From the NCBI RefSeq assembly GCF_042675915.1, contig NZ_JBHTKL010000001.1, forward strand, positions 620,001 through 684,000: a stretch of 64,000 nucleotides of DNA, in the 5' to 3' direction. Below the pieces are notes generated by a model, which did not search any database, was not told where the DNA came from, and saw only the letters and a list, made by a program, of their open reading frames with translations. This DNA comes from Thalassobacillus_A hwangdonensis. GTDB taxonomy: Bacteria; Bacillota; Bacilli; Bacillales; Halobacillaceae. Positions 25,161 to 34,804 of the stretch are shown piece after piece. A program made the position numbers and the translations under genes. Every line of letters starts with the position of its first letter. Position 1 is the stretch's first letter.

Positions 25161-27458
25161 ATGGCTAAAAAAAGAAAAAAGCGGCAAAGCAAATTGAAAA
25201 AGCAACTGAAGACAGAGCTGCTCGGACTTTTCTTCGTATTGATTGCCGTTTTCGGCAGCGGCGCAAGTGTGATCAGTGACGGAGCGATTCCGGGAGGGCT
25301 CGAGCATCTGCTGCAGTTTTTCTTCGGTGTCTGGTACTTCATTGCGTCCCTGTTCCTCTTATGCCTTGGTATCTATTTGATGGTGAAGCGCAAATGGCCT
25401 GTATTCCTACATAAAAAAATGGTTGGCTTTTATATCATATTCACTTCCATTCTGCTATTCACCCATATACAGTCCTTTGAAGGAATACTTGCAGGTGCCG
25501 TCAAGCCTTCGATCCTGGAAACGACATGGGAACACTACTTCACGTATCTAGAGGGGGAAATTTCCTATAGTACGCTTGGTGGGGGAATGATTGGAGCACT
25601 TCTGTTTGCCTGGACTTATTTCCTGTTCTCTGCAGCTGGAGCTAAAATCCTTGCTGTTTTCGGCATGATTGTCGGGGTTCTGTTCTTGACGGAGTGGTCA
25701 CTTGGGTCATGGATGGGAAAGGTGTTCGGTAATTTGAAAGCCTTCGCTCAACAACAGTGGAAACAAGCGAAGCCGAAAGGTAAAAAGCCGAAAAAGAAGC
25801 CTGCGGACAAAAAAGAACCGGAGGCTGTCGCTGAGACTGAAGCGGAACGAAGCTATGATATTGTTGAAGAAGGAAATCCTGACCCAGGAAGTCAAGAACC
25901 GATCATTCAGGACTTTACGGATAACGCTTATGCCAAGAAGCAGGAAGCTAAGCCGGATCAGCCAGAAGAAAATCAGGCTGGTAAAGATGAAGACACGCTT
26001 GCACAATCACTTCCGATGACTGAAATGGAGAACGTCGACTACCAGTTGCCGGGTATGGACCTTCTGAATGAACCTTTCAAAAATTCCCAATCACAGGAAC
26101 GTTCCCAGATCCAGGCTACGGTGAGAAAGCTGGAGAAAACGTTCCAGAGTTTCGGAGTGAAAGCGAAGGTGACGAAAGTCCATGTTGGACCTGCAGTTAC
26201 AAAGTATGAAGTGTACCCGGATGTTGGCGTCAAAGTCAGTAAGATCGTGAACCTTCATAATGATTTGGCACTTGCATTAGCTGCGAAGGACATACGGATC
26301 GAAGCACCGATTCCTGGAAAATCAGCTGTCGGTATCGAAGTGCCGAATCAGGAAGTGGCGATGGTGTCACTCCGCGAAGTGCTTGAATCTTCACAGGCTA
26401 AACAAGGCTCAAAGCTTGGCTTTGCGCTCGGAAGAGATATTTCAGGCGATGCAGTGATGGGGGAATTGAATAAGCTTCCGCACCTGCTTGTGGCAGGAGC
26501 GACAGGAAGCGGGAAAAGTGTGTGCATCAACGGGATCATCACGAGCATTTTGATGCGTGCTAAGCCACATGAAGTCAAGATGATGATGATCGATCCTAAA
26601 AAAGTGGAATTGAATGTCTATAATGGCATTCCTCACTTATTGGCTCCGGTCGTCACCGATGCCAAAAAAGCGGCACGAGCACTTAAGAAGGTCGTAGCTG
26701 AAATGGAACGTCGTTATGATTTGTTTTCCGATACTGGAACTCGGAACATTGAAGGTTATAACGAATATGTCAATAAGCAGAACCAACTGCAGGAAGAGCA
26801 ACAGCCGCAACTTCCTTATATCGTCGTTCTCGTCGATGAGCTTGCTGACTTGATGATGGTCGCTTCCGGTGATGTAGAGGATGCAATTACGAGACTTGCA
26901 CAAATGGCGCGTGCGGCAGGAATCCATCTGATCATTGCAACGCAACGCCCATCCGTAGACGTCATCACAGGTGTCATCAAAGCGAATATTCCTTCGCGTA
27001 TTGCTTTCAGTGTTTCCTCTCAAACGGATTCCAGGACGATTCTCGATTCCGGTGGTGCAGAAAAGCTGCTCGGAAGAGGGGATATGCTGTACATGCCGGT
27101 AGGGTCCTCAAATGGTACCCGAGTCCAAGGGGCATTCTTATCCGATGAAGAAGTGGAGCGAGTGGTCGACTTCTGTATCGAACAGCAGCGTGCCCAATAC
27201 CAGGATGAGATGATACCTGAAGAAGAAAGTGAAACGAAACAGGAAGTGGACGATGATCTATACCCGGAAGCAGTCCAGCTTGTCATTGAAATGCAGAGTG
27301 CCAGTGTATCGATGATCCAGCGCCGTTTCCGAGTTGGATACACTAGAGCGGCAAGGTTGATCGATGCTATGGAAGACAACGGTATCGTAGGTCCTTATGA
27401 AGGAAGCAAACCTCGTACGGTACTTGTATCTGCGAATAGTGAAGAACAAACATCCTGA
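25161..27458 (+). CDS. spoIIIE: DNA translocase FtsK/SpoIIIE
   Basis: Septal ATP-driven DNA pump that moves the chromosome into the forespore and clears DNA from division septa. The start is ATG 25161 (MAKKRKKRQ) after GAGGTGA; a longer in-frame start at 25122 lacks a site. 765 residues: about four membrane segments in the first 190, a charged linker (about 195-305), the motor with Walker A GATGSGKS at 446-453 and Walker B VVLVDELADLMMV, and a C-terminal winged-helix gamma domain that reads DNA orientation sequences (SVSMIQRRFRVGYTRAARLID). Followed by a terminator. Confidence 0.97.
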   Translation: MAKKRKKRQSKLKKQLKTELLGLFFVLIAVFGSGASVISDGAIPGGLEHLLQFFFGVWYFIASLFLLCLGIYLMVKRKWPVFLHKKMVGFYIIFTSILLFTHIQSFEGILAGAVKPSILETTWEHYFTYLEGEISYSTLGGGMIGALLFAWTYFLFSAAGAKILAVFGMIVGVLFLTEWSLGSWMGKVFGNLKAFAQQQWKQAKPKGKKPKKKPADKKEPEAVAETEAERSYDIVEEGNPDPGSQEPIIQDFTDNAYAKKQEAKPDQPEENQAGKDEDTLAQSLPMTEMENVDYQLPGMDLLNEPFKNSQSQERSQIQATVRKLEKTFQSFGVKAKVTKVHVGPAVTKYEVYPDVGVKVSKIVNLHNDLALALAAKDIRIEAPIPGKSAVGIEVPNQEVAMVSLREVLESSQAKQGSKLGFALGRDISGDAVMGELNKLPHLLVAGATGSGKSVCINGIITSILMRAKPHEVKMMMIDPKKVELNVYNGIPHLLAPVVTDAKKAARALKKVVAEMERRYDLFSDTGTRNIEGYNEYVNKQNQLQEEQQPQLPYIVVLVDELADLMMVASGDVEDAITRLAQMARAAGIHLIIATQRPSVDVITGVIKANIPSRIAFSVSSQTDSRTILDSGGAEKLLGRGDMLYMPVGSSNGTRVQGAFLSDEEVERVVDFCIEQQRAQYQDEMIPEEESETKQEVDDDLYPEAVQLVIEMQSASVSMIQRRFRVGYTRAARLIDAMEDNGIVGPYEGSKPRTVLVSANSEEQTS

Positions 27459-27464
27459 ACCAGT

Positions 27465-27510
27465 CCCATTCTCATTATTTTACAATATTTGATGAGAATG
27501 GGTTTTTTTT
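27465..27510 (+). terminator. Terminator after spoIIIE
   Basis: Perfect 11-bp stem CCCATTCTCAT (27465-27475) with ATGAGAATGGG (27492-27502), then eight T. Confidence 0.9.
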
Positions 27511-27605
27511 ATGTCTTTTTATTGCGTGAATATTCCGATATTCAGAATAGAGGAGGCGATTTTGAAAAATATGTCGACATAGTATTTATTTCTTCCTAGA
27601 AAAGT

Positions 27606-27651
27606 GTTATATTATTGACGAATATGATGTGTCGAACGTCAGATGTCTGAT
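27606..27651 (+). promoter_or_regulatory. Promoter and candidate operator of the GntR gene
   Basis: Extended -10 TGTTATATT at 27606-27614, followed about 20 bases past the expected start site by the perfect palindrome TCAGATGTCTGA (27640-27651). The site is 36 bases before the regulator start codon, a good place for autoregulation by a GntR dimer. Binding is inference. Confidence 0.4.
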
Positions 27652-27687
27652 CTCTATACATAGGATTATTGACCAGGAGTGAAAGCG

Positions 27688-28413
27688 ATGTCAATCAAAC
27701 ATGACACTCGTCACTTGTATTTGCAAGTGATCGACCAAGTGAAAAGGGATATTGAAAAAGGTGTCTACAAAGAGAAGGAAAAATTACCATCAGAATTTCA
27801 GTTATCAAAAAGTTTAGGGGTCTCCCGGGCAACATTACGGGAAGCGCTCCGCATCCTGGAAGAGGAGAATATTGTGACACGTCGTCATGGTGTTGGAACC
27901 TTCGTCAATCCAAAGCCAGTGTTTTCCTCAGGAATCGAACAATTGAGCAGCGTAACATTCATGATTGAAAGCAGCGGGATGAATGCTGGAACTCAGTTCC
28001 TTTCTACGGACGTCGTCGAACCGACAGAAGAGGATATGGAACGATTTGCTCCACTACATATTCAAAACCTTGCGAAAGTCGAGCGAGTAAGGACAGCGGA
28101 TGGAGACCCTGTAGTTTACTGCATCGACAAGATTCCAGAACAATTCATCCATGGGGAAGACTTGAAGGAAGCGGATTCAATGTTCCGCATTCTTGAAGGT
28201 GTAGCAGGCAAACGGGTTAGTTATGCAGTTACACATATCGAACCGATCGGTTACCATGACCGCATTTCACCGATTCTTAACTGCGATCCTGAGCAATCGC
28301 TTCTTCTGCTGAAACAAATGCACTACACTGACGAAGATGAAGCTGTCCTGTATTCCTCCAATTACTTCAGAGCGGACAAGTTCAGCTTCCACGTTTTAAG
28401 AAAACGTGTGTAA
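27688..28413 (+). CDS. ymfC: GntR/HutC-family transcriptional regulator with UTRA domain
   Basis: DNA-binding regulator of 241 residues. N-terminal winged helix (KLPSEFQLSKSLGVSRATLREALRILEEENIVTRRHGVGTFV) and C-terminal UTRA ligand-binding domain. The start is ATG 27688, eight bases after CAGGAG; the GTG at 27679 overlaps that site. It occupies the position of B. subtilis ymfC behind spoIIIE and is directly followed by a nucleoside-type ABC importer, so it probably controls that operon and senses a related ligand. This link is inference. Confidence 0.85.
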   Translation: MSIKHDTRHLYLQVIDQVKRDIEKGVYKEKEKLPSEFQLSKSLGVSRATLREALRILEEENIVTRRHGVGTFVNPKPVFSSGIEQLSSVTFMIESSGMNAGTQFLSTDVVEPTEEDMERFAPLHIQNLAKVERVRTADGDPVVYCIDKIPEQFIHGEDLKEADSMFRILEGVAGKRVSYAVTHIEPIGYHDRISPILNCDPEQSLLLLKQMHYTDEDEAVLYSSNYFRADKFSFHVLRKRV

Positions 28414-28521
28414 GGGCTTTCAATAGTATGTAACATTCTATTTTAGGGAGGTGATGCCGAACTTAGGACTCGGTAGGTTTGTCGCACATCTTTTACTTAA
28501 AACTATTAGGGGGTAATTTTT

Positions 28522-29634
28522 TTGAAAAATCGTCGTTTTCTAATGATTATCGGTCTGCTACTTGCAATCGGTATGGTACTTGGCGCATGTGGTTCTTCCG
28601 ATGACGAAGGATCCAATGGAGATAATGAAGGTAGTGACAATGGTGACGAAGCTTCAGGAAATGAAGATTTCTCTGCAGCAATGGTAACTGACGTTGGTGG
28701 AGTAGATGATAAATCCTTCAACCAATCTGCTTGGGAAGGTCTGAAAGCTTTCGGTCAGGAAAATGGAATGGAAGAAGGCGAAGGGATTGCCTATGCTCAG
28801 TCTGAAAGTGATGCTGACTATACGACGAACATCTCTCGTCTTGTCCGTGATGAGTATGATTTGGTTTATGGTATCGGCTACCTTCTTCAGCCGGACATCG
28901 CTAAAGCCGCTGAACAGTATCCAGATACGAACTTCAGTATCGTCGACTCTGTTGTAGAAGCAGACAATGCTTCAAGTATCCTGTTCAAAGAACATCAAGG
29001 TTCTTTCCTTGTTGGTGTTGCAGCTGCTATGAAGACTAACTCGAACAAAGTTGGATTCGTCGGTGGTGTTGACGGAGACTTGATCAACAAATTCGAAAGT
29101 GGATTCATCGCAGGTGTTAAATCCATCAACCCTGATATCGAAGTGGAAGTACAGTACGCTGGTGCATTCGATGCTGCGGATGATGGTAAAGTAATCGCTT
29201 CCCAAATGTATTCAAGCGGAATCGATGTCATCTATCACGCTTCTGGTGGTACAGGTAACGGTGTCTTCGCACAAGCGAAAGACCTTAAGAAGAGCAACCC
29301 TGACGAAGATGTTTGGGTAATCGGTGTTGACCGTGACCAGCACGAAGAAGGTCAAATCGACGACATGAACGTTACATTGACTTCCATGGTCAAACGTGTA
29401 GATATCGCAATCCAGGATATGACTACAAAAGCAATGAACGGTGAGTTTCCTGGTGGGGAAATCGTCGAGTACGGCTTGGAAGATGACGCGATCAGCGTTG
29501 CACGTACAAATGAAGATGCAATGACACAGGACATCATCGATGCTGTTGAAGAATGGAAACAGAAAATCATCGACGGTGAAGTAGAAGTACCAAGTACTCG
29601 TGATGAAACGAAAGCATTCGTAGACTCACTATAA
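28522..29634 (+). CDS. BMP-family substrate-binding lipoprotein (nucleoside ABC importer)
   Basis: Extracellular lipid-anchored receptor of the basic membrane protein family, which in Bacillus (NupN/YufN) and other Gram-positives binds nucleosides. 370 residues; signal peptide with lipobox VLGAC, lipidated C23, then an Asp/Glu/Gly-rich spacer and the BMP domain (AMVTDVGGVDDKSFNQSAWEGL, VGFVGGVDG, VIYHASGGTGNGVFAQA). The start is TTG 28522 with TAGGGGG upstream. A terminator-like hairpin after it would keep the receptor more abundant than the membrane parts. Confidence 0.92.
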   Translation: MKNRRFLMIIGLLLAIGMVLGACGSSDDEGSNGDNEGSDNGDEASGNEDFSAAMVTDVGGVDDKSFNQSAWEGLKAFGQENGMEEGEGIAYAQSESDADYTTNISRLVRDEYDLVYGIGYLLQPDIAKAAEQYPDTNFSIVDSVVEADNASSILFKEHQGSFLVGVAAAMKTNSNKVGFVGGVDGDLINKFESGFIAGVKSINPDIEVEVQYAGAFDAADDGKVIASQMYSSGIDVIYHASGGTGNGVFAQAKDLKKSNPDEDVWVIGVDRDQHEEGQIDDMNVTLTSMVKRVDIAIQDMTTKAMNGEFPGGEIVEYGLEDDAISVARTNEDAMTQDIIDAVEEWKQKIIDGEVEVPSTRDETKAFVDSL

Positions 29635-29675
29635 GTATTCAAGGGGGGCCGGACACGGCCTCCTGTATATTGAAG

Positions 29676-29724
29676 ATCATCAAATGAAGGGTATCATGAT
29701 GGTCCCTTTCATTTGGTGATTTTT
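29676..29724 (+). terminator. Attenuator between the receptor and transporter genes
   Basis: ATCATCAAATGAAGGG (29676-29691) pairs with CCCTTTCATTTGGTGAT (29704-29720), near perfect, then TTTT to 29724. It lies inside the operon, 42 bases after the receptor gene, and would lower expression of the ATPase and permeases. Confidence 0.75.
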
Positions 29725-29813
29725 ACTGCCATCAATAATAAAGAGACAACACCCAGGATGCGTCTAGGGACTTTTATAATTTTGGGGACAAAAAAGGGGA
29801 GTGAGGAGAAATC

Positions 29814-31340
29814 ATGGATTATGTTATTGAGATGCTTGGCATCCGTAAAGAGTTTCCAGGGATCGTTGCAAACGATGACATTACCCTCCAGGTAAAAAAA
29901 GGCGAAATCCATGCCCTGTTAGGTGAAAACGGTGCGGGGAAATCAACGTTGATGAACGTTTTGTTCGGTTTGTATCAGCCGGAAAAAGGTGAGATCCGCG
30001 TCCGTGGAGAGAAAGCGAATATCAAAGGGCCGAATGATGCCAACCAATTAGGGATCGGCATGGTGCACCAGCACTTCATGCTCGTGGATACGTTCACGGT
30101 AACGGAAAATATCATTCTTGGAAGTGAACCTAGTAAACTAGGAAAAGTAGATATAAAGAAAGCAGAAAAAGAAGTGAAGGAGATTTCCGATCGGTACGGA
30201 TTGAAGGTCGATCCTCGCTCGAAAATCCGCGACATTTCAGTCGGAATGCAGCAGCGTGTGGAAATATTGAAAACGCTTTACCGTGGGGCAGACATCCTGA
30301 TTCTGGATGAACCGACAGCAGTTCTGACCCCTCAGGAGATCAAAGAATTGATCGAGATCATGCGTACCCTTGTTAAAGAAGGGAAATCGATCATTCTAAT
30401 TACACACAAGCTTAAAGAAATCATGGAAGTATGTGATCGTTGTACTGTCATCCGTAAAGGAAAAGGCATCGGAACCGTTGATGTTGCTGGTACAAATCCG
30501 ACGGAGCTAGCATCCTTGATGGTGGGCAGGGAAGTTTCCTTTTCCACTGAGAAGACTCCTGCACATCCGAAAGAAAATGTGCTGGCTGTAAAGGACCTGA
30601 TCGTCAAAGATGCCAGGAAAGTAGACATGGTCAAGGGTCTGAATTTGGAAGTCAAGGCGGGAGAAATCGTTGGAATCGCTGGTGTCGATGGGAATGGTCA
30701 GTCTGAATTGATCGAGGCGATCACCGGGCTGAAGAAATCCGAGAGCGGAGTCATTCAATTGAATGGAAAATCCATCATGAACCTTAAACCTCGGAAAGTT
30801 ACGGAAGCGGGTGTTTCCCATATCCCTCAGGACCGTCATAAATATGGACTGGTACTTGATTTTCCGATTGGTGAAAATATGGTTCTGCAAACCTATTATC
30901 AAAAGCCATACTCAAAAAATACCGTTATGAACTTCAAAACTATCTATAACAAAGCGAGAGATTTGATCAAGGAATATGACGTGCGTACCCCTAGCGAGTA
31001 CACTCCTGCACGTGCACTGTCAGGTGGAAATCAGCAGAAAGCGATTATCGGCCGTGAGGTGGACAGATCCCCTGATCTGATCATTGCAGCCCAGCCGACT
31101 CGTGGTCTGGACGTAGGTGCAATCGAATTCATCCATAAGAAATTGATCGAAGAACGTGATAAAGGACGTGCTGTTTTACTTTTATCCTTCGAGTTGGATG
31201 AGATCATGAACCTGAGTGACCGTATTGCCGTCATGTTCGATGGCCAGGTGGTTGCAGAAGTGAAGCCGGAGGAGACGAGCGAGCAGGAACTGGGTCTTCT
31301 GATGGCTGGTAGCAAGCAGGAAAAGGCAGGTGACGCGTGA
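29814..31340 (+). CDS. ABC transporter ATP-binding protein (nucleoside importer)
   Basis: Duplicated ATPase of 508 residues like NupO/RbsA types. The first half has a full Walker A (GENGAGKST, about 38-46), signature and Walker B (ILILDEPTAVLTP). The second half has a degenerate Walker A without lysine (GVDGNGQSE) but a good signature (ALSGGNQQKAIIGRE), the usual arrangement in this class. GTGAGGAG precedes ATG 29814. It reads straight into the first permease. Confidence 0.94.
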   Translation: MDYVIEMLGIRKEFPGIVANDDITLQVKKGEIHALLGENGAGKSTLMNVLFGLYQPEKGEIRVRGEKANIKGPNDANQLGIGMVHQHFMLVDTFTVTENIILGSEPSKLGKVDIKKAEKEVKEISDRYGLKVDPRSKIRDISVGMQQRVEILKTLYRGADILILDEPTAVLTPQEIKELIEIMRTLVKEGKSIILITHKLKEIMEVCDRCTVIRKGKGIGTVDVAGTNPTELASLMVGREVSFSTEKTPAHPKENVLAVKDLIVKDARKVDMVKGLNLEVKAGEIVGIAGVDGNGQSELIEAITGLKKSESGVIQLNGKSIMNLKPRKVTEAGVSHIPQDRHKYGLVLDFPIGENMVLQTYYQKPYSKNTVMNFKTIYNKARDLIKEYDVRTPSEYTPARALSGGNQQKAIIGREVDRSPDLIIAAQPTRGLDVGAIEFIHKKLIEERDKGRAVLLLSFELDEIMNLSDRIAVMFDGQVVAEVKPEETSEQELGLLMAGSKQEKAGDA

Positions 31341-32386
31341 TGTTTTCCAATCGTACAGTTAATATTCTGATTCCGATCATTTCCGTTATACTAGGGCTTC
31401 TATCCGGTGCGATCATCATGCTTATATTCGGTTACAATCCGGTTGAAGGGTATGCAGCATTATGGAAAGGCTCTTATGGTGATCTTTTCTTCCTTGGAGA
31501 AACGTTACGTCTTGTAACACCATATATCTTATCAGGACTTGCGGTTGCATTCGCATTCCGCACGGGTCTGTTCAATATCGGTGTCGAAGGACAGGTATTC
31601 ATGGGCTGGCTTGCCTCCGTGTGGGTAGGGGTGGCGATCGATGCACCAATGATCATCCATCTTCCGTTGGCGATCATTGCAGCAGCTCTAGCTGGAGCAG
31701 CCTGGGGATTCATACCGGGTCTTTTGAAAGCGAAACTAGGTGTCCATGAAGTTATCGTAACAATCATGATGAACTACATTGCACTATATACATGTAATGC
31801 CATCGTACGTAATGTAATTACAGACGGTCAGGATCGTACAGATCGAGTAGCTGATTCAGCTTCTCTTGGCGCAGAATGGTTATCCCAACTGACGTACTTC
31901 TCCCGTCTGCATTATGGACTGTTGATCGCACTTGGCGGAGCATTCGTCATGTGGTTCTTGTTGAATAAGACTACAAGAGGATTTGAGCTTCGTTCAGTCG
32001 GTTTCAACCAGAATGCTTCAAGCTACGCTGGAATGAACGTAAGCAGAAACATCATTCTGTCCATGGTGATTTCCGGAGGTTTCGCTGGACTTGCCGGTGC
32101 GATGGAAGGGTTAGGGACATTCGGATACATGTCAGTTAAAGCCGGATTTACGAACATCGGTTTTGATGGTATCGCTGTTGCCCTACTGGGTGCGAACACG
32201 GCAATCGGCGTCATTTTTGCAGCATTGTTATTCGGAACATTGAAAATCGGTGCATTGGAAATGCCCACAAGCGCCGGTGTTCCGACAGAACTGGTAGAAA
32301 TCGTAATTGCATTGATCATTTTCTTCGTAGCATCAAGTTATATGATTCGTTGGTTCATATTGAAATTCAAAAAGGAGGGGAAATAA
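31340..32386 (+). CDS. ABC transporter permease 1 (nucleoside importer)
   Basis: 348-residue polytopic membrane protein of the BPD_transp_2 family, like NupP. Hydrophobic segments run through the whole length, with the conserved FRTGLFNIGVEGQVFMG near residue 70 and SVGFNQNASSYAGMNV. The start is ATG 31340, overlapping the stop of the ATPase gene by one base, with AGGTGA at 31328-31333; a GTG at 31337 is possible. It ends 3 bases before the second permease. Confidence 0.93.
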   Translation: MFSNRTVNILIPIISVILGLLSGAIIMLIFGYNPVEGYAALWKGSYGDLFFLGETLRLVTPYILSGLAVAFAFRTGLFNIGVEGQVFMGWLASVWVGVAIDAPMIIHLPLAIIAAALAGAAWGFIPGLLKAKLGVHEVIVTIMMNYIALYTCNAIVRNVITDGQDRTDRVADSASLGAEWLSQLTYFSRLHYGLLIALGGAFVMWFLLNKTTRGFELRSVGFNQNASSYAGMNVSRNIILSMVISGGFAGLAGAMEGLGTFGYMSVKAGFTNIGFDGIAVALLGANTAIGVIFAALLFGTLKIGALEMPTSAGVPTELVEIVIALIIFFVASSYMIRWFILKFKKEGK

Positions 32387-32389
32387 GCG

Positions 32390-33343
32390 ATGGGTATCAT
32401 TGAAGTCTTACAGGTCATCATTCCATCTGCAATTTTCTTTGCCGCCCCTCTGATTCTGACTGCAGTCGGCGGTGTATTCAGTGAACGGTCAGGTGTCGTC
32501 AACATTGGTCTTGAAGGGTTGATGGTCATGGGGGCGTTCGTCGGAATCGTCTTCAACCTGACTTTCGCAGAGACGCTCGGTTCATGGACGCCGTGGTTAT
32601 CGATTCTGGTCGCGATGGTAGTCGCATCCTTGTTCTCGATCATCCACGCGGTCGCTTCAGTGACTTTCCGTGCAGACCAGGTCGTAAGTGGCGTAGCCAT
32701 CAACTTCCTTGCGTTAGGAATCGGTTTGTTCCTTACGAAGCAGTGGTACGATAAAGGGCAGACCGATATGATCAGTCAGCCGTTCTACACATTCAACGTC
32801 CCTGTATTGAGCGATATTCCGGTGATCGGAACATTGTTCTTCTCGAAAATGTATGCGACGTCTTACTTGGCTATTTTCATTGCAATCATGGCGTGGGTCG
32901 TCCTTTATAAAACACCGTTCGGTCTGCGGCTGCGTTCTGTCGGGGAACATCCGATGGCAGCGGACACGAATGGAATCAATGTTTCACGCACACGTTATGT
33001 GGCAGTTATGATTTCCGGTGCAATGGGTGGACTTGGCGGATCGGTCTTTGCGTTGACGATCGCTTTGAACTTCTCCCACGGTACAATTGTTGGACAAGGA
33101 TTCATGTCATTGGCTGCTGTCATTTTCGGTAAGTGGCATCCGTTAGGAGCGCTTGGAGCAGCATTATTCTTCGGTTTTGCTCAGAGCTTGAGCTTTTCCA
33201 ATTTGGCAATTTTGCAGGATGTTCCGCAAGTATTCCTGCTGATCGCTCCTTATGTCTTGACTATCCTTGCTTTGGCAGGGTTCATAGGTAGAGCAGAGGC
33301 GCCGAAAGCCATCGGCCAGCCTTATATTAAAGGAAGCAGATAA
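32390..33343 (+). CDS. ABC transporter permease 2 (nucleoside importer)
   Basis: 317-residue partner permease, like NupQ, with the same family motif (FSERSGVVNIGLEGLMVMG) and SVGEHPMAADTNGINV. AAGGAGGGG precedes ATG 32390. With the receptor, ATPase and first permease it makes a complete importer; substrate (guanosine or other nucleosides) is inferred from the family. Confidence 0.93.
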   Translation: MGIIEVLQVIIPSAIFFAAPLILTAVGGVFSERSGVVNIGLEGLMVMGAFVGIVFNLTFAETLGSWTPWLSILVAMVVASLFSIIHAVASVTFRADQVVSGVAINFLALGIGLFLTKQWYDKGQTDMISQPFYTFNVPVLSDIPVIGTLFFSKMYATSYLAIFIAIMAWVVLYKTPFGLRLRSVGEHPMAADTNGINVSRTRYVAVMISGAMGGLGGSVFALTIALNFSHGTIVGQGFMSLAAVIFGKWHPLGALGAALFFGFAQSLSFSNLAILQDVPQVFLLIAPYVLTILALAGFIGRAEAPKAIGQPYIKGSR

Positions 33344-33355
33344 TAAAGAAAGTGC

Positions 33356-33394
33356 AATTCACCCGGAATGTTTTGGTTCTGGGTGAATTTTTTT
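33356..33394 (+). terminator. Terminator after the ABC importer
   Basis: 13-bp stem, 33356-33368 with 33377-33389 (one G-T), followed by TTTTT. Confidence 0.9.
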
Positions 33395-33511
33395 ACATTT
33401 AGAATGAAATCACGTATTGTAGGATTTAAGGTCAGTGCATAATGATGGATAAATGAAGTAATATTAGAAAAAAATAAATTGACAGGGATGCTACCTCAGG
33501 AGGTTTCGATT

Positions 33512-34804
33512 ATGAAGATCAATAAAGAGAAGATGATTGAAAAGCAAGGGTACCGATTACATATCCTTCAAAGCAAGAAATATAAGACGATCAATGTCGT
33601 TGCCAAGTTCAAAAGTGCACTGCAGCGTGAATTGATGACGAAACGGGCGCTATTGCCGATGATTCTCCAAAAGGCGACGAGTTCTTACCCGGATACCCGT
33701 TCCTTACAGGCGGCAATGGAAGATCTTTATGGCATGGTACTTAACAGTGATGGTACGAAAAAAGGAGAGGATCATGTCATCAGCTTCCGCATGGAAGTTG
33801 CAAACGAAGTATATTTGAACGACCAGACTCCTCTTTTGAAAAAAGCGTTGGGATTGTTCCGTGAAGTGCTTTTCCAACCTAAAGTTGTGGACGGCGGCTT
33901 CGACCCGAAAATTGTTAACAGGGAAAAGCAGACGCTGGAACAGAAAATCACATCGATCAAAGATGACAAAATGAGCTATGCGAATATGAGGATGATCGAT
34001 GAAATGTGCAAAGGGGAGCCATATTCCCTGCATGTACATGGTTATTTGGAAGATCTGAAGAAATTGGATGAAAAGGACCTCTATTCCTATTATCAATCCT
34101 TCATTTCAAATGATCTTCTCGATGTATATATCATTGGCGACCTCGAAAATATCGATGTGGAAGCCTTGATGGATGAACACTTCCGCAGAGATTCATCCGA
34201 AGTGAACCAGGATGATGGAAATGAAAAGCAGCATATAGCTGTATCCGAGCCTAAAAATATCGTGGAACATGATGACCTGAATCAAGGTAAACTCCACCTG
34301 GGCTTCCGTACTCATACGGTGTTCGGGGATGAGGATTACTTTGCTTTGCAGATTTTCAATGGTCTCTTTGGAGGTTTTCCAAGCTCCAAGCTGTTCATGA
34401 ATGTCCGTGAAAAGCACAGCCTTGCTTACTATGCGGCTTCCCGATTTGAAAGTCACAAGGGGTTGCTGCTTGTATTCAGTGGTGTCGATCCGAAAGATTA
34501 TGAAAAAGCAAAAACGATCATCCTTGAACAGGTAGAAGCGATGAAGAAGGGTGAATTCACAGACGAAGAGGTCGAACAGACGAAAGAACAGGTGACCAAT
34601 CAGTTGCTGGAGACGATGGATAATGCACAAGGTCTGATCGAAGTGCTCTATCACCAAGTCCTTTCCGGTAAAGTCATCGAAGCCGAAGATATGATCGAAC
34701 AGGTACGTGGAGTGACCAAAGAGGATGTCATCGCAATGGCCAATAAAATCGAACTTGATACGATTTACTTCTTGACCAGTCGTGAAGGGGGAGAACAGGA
34801 ATGA
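33512..34804 (+). CDS. ymfF: M16-fold peptidase-like protein YmfF, catalytic motif lacking
   Basis: 430-residue protein of the insulinase (M16) fold. Where active members have HxxEH it shows ALLPMILQKATSSYPD, so it has no zinc site and is probably the inactive partner of YmfH. Other fold marks are present (FGGFPSSKLFMNVREKHSLAYYA). The start is ATG 33512 after CAGGAGG; the longer in-frame TTG at 33479 has no site. It overlaps ymfH by 4 bases, in line with a heterodimer, as in other M16 pairs. Confidence 0.9.
   Translation: MKINKEKMIEKQGYRLHILQSKKYKTINVVAKFKSALQRELMTKRALLPMILQKATSSYPDTRSLQAAMEDLYGMVLNSDGTKKGEDHVISFRMEVANEVYLNDQTPLLKKALGLFREVLFQPKVVDGGFDPKIVNREKQTLEQKITSIKDDKMSYANMRMIDEMCKGEPYSLHVHGYLEDLKKLDEKDLYSYYQSFISNDLLDVYIIGDLENIDVEALMDEHFRRDSSEVNQDDGNEKQHIAVSEPKNIVEHDDLNQGKLHLGFRTHTVFGDEDYFALQIFNGLFGGFPSSKLFMNVREKHSLAYYAASRFESHKGLLLVFSGVDPKDYEKAKTIILEQVEAMKKGEFTDEEVEQTKEQVTNQLLETMDNAQGLIEVLYHQVLSGKVIEAEDMIEQVRGVTKEDVIAMANKIELDTIYFLTSREGGEQE

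Noticed and set aside
28454..28516. A 20-codon frame (MPNLGLGRF...) before the receptor gene
   Set aside because: The GGAGG is only two bases from the ATG, there is no known counterpart, and the frame ends at the real gene's ribosome binding site.
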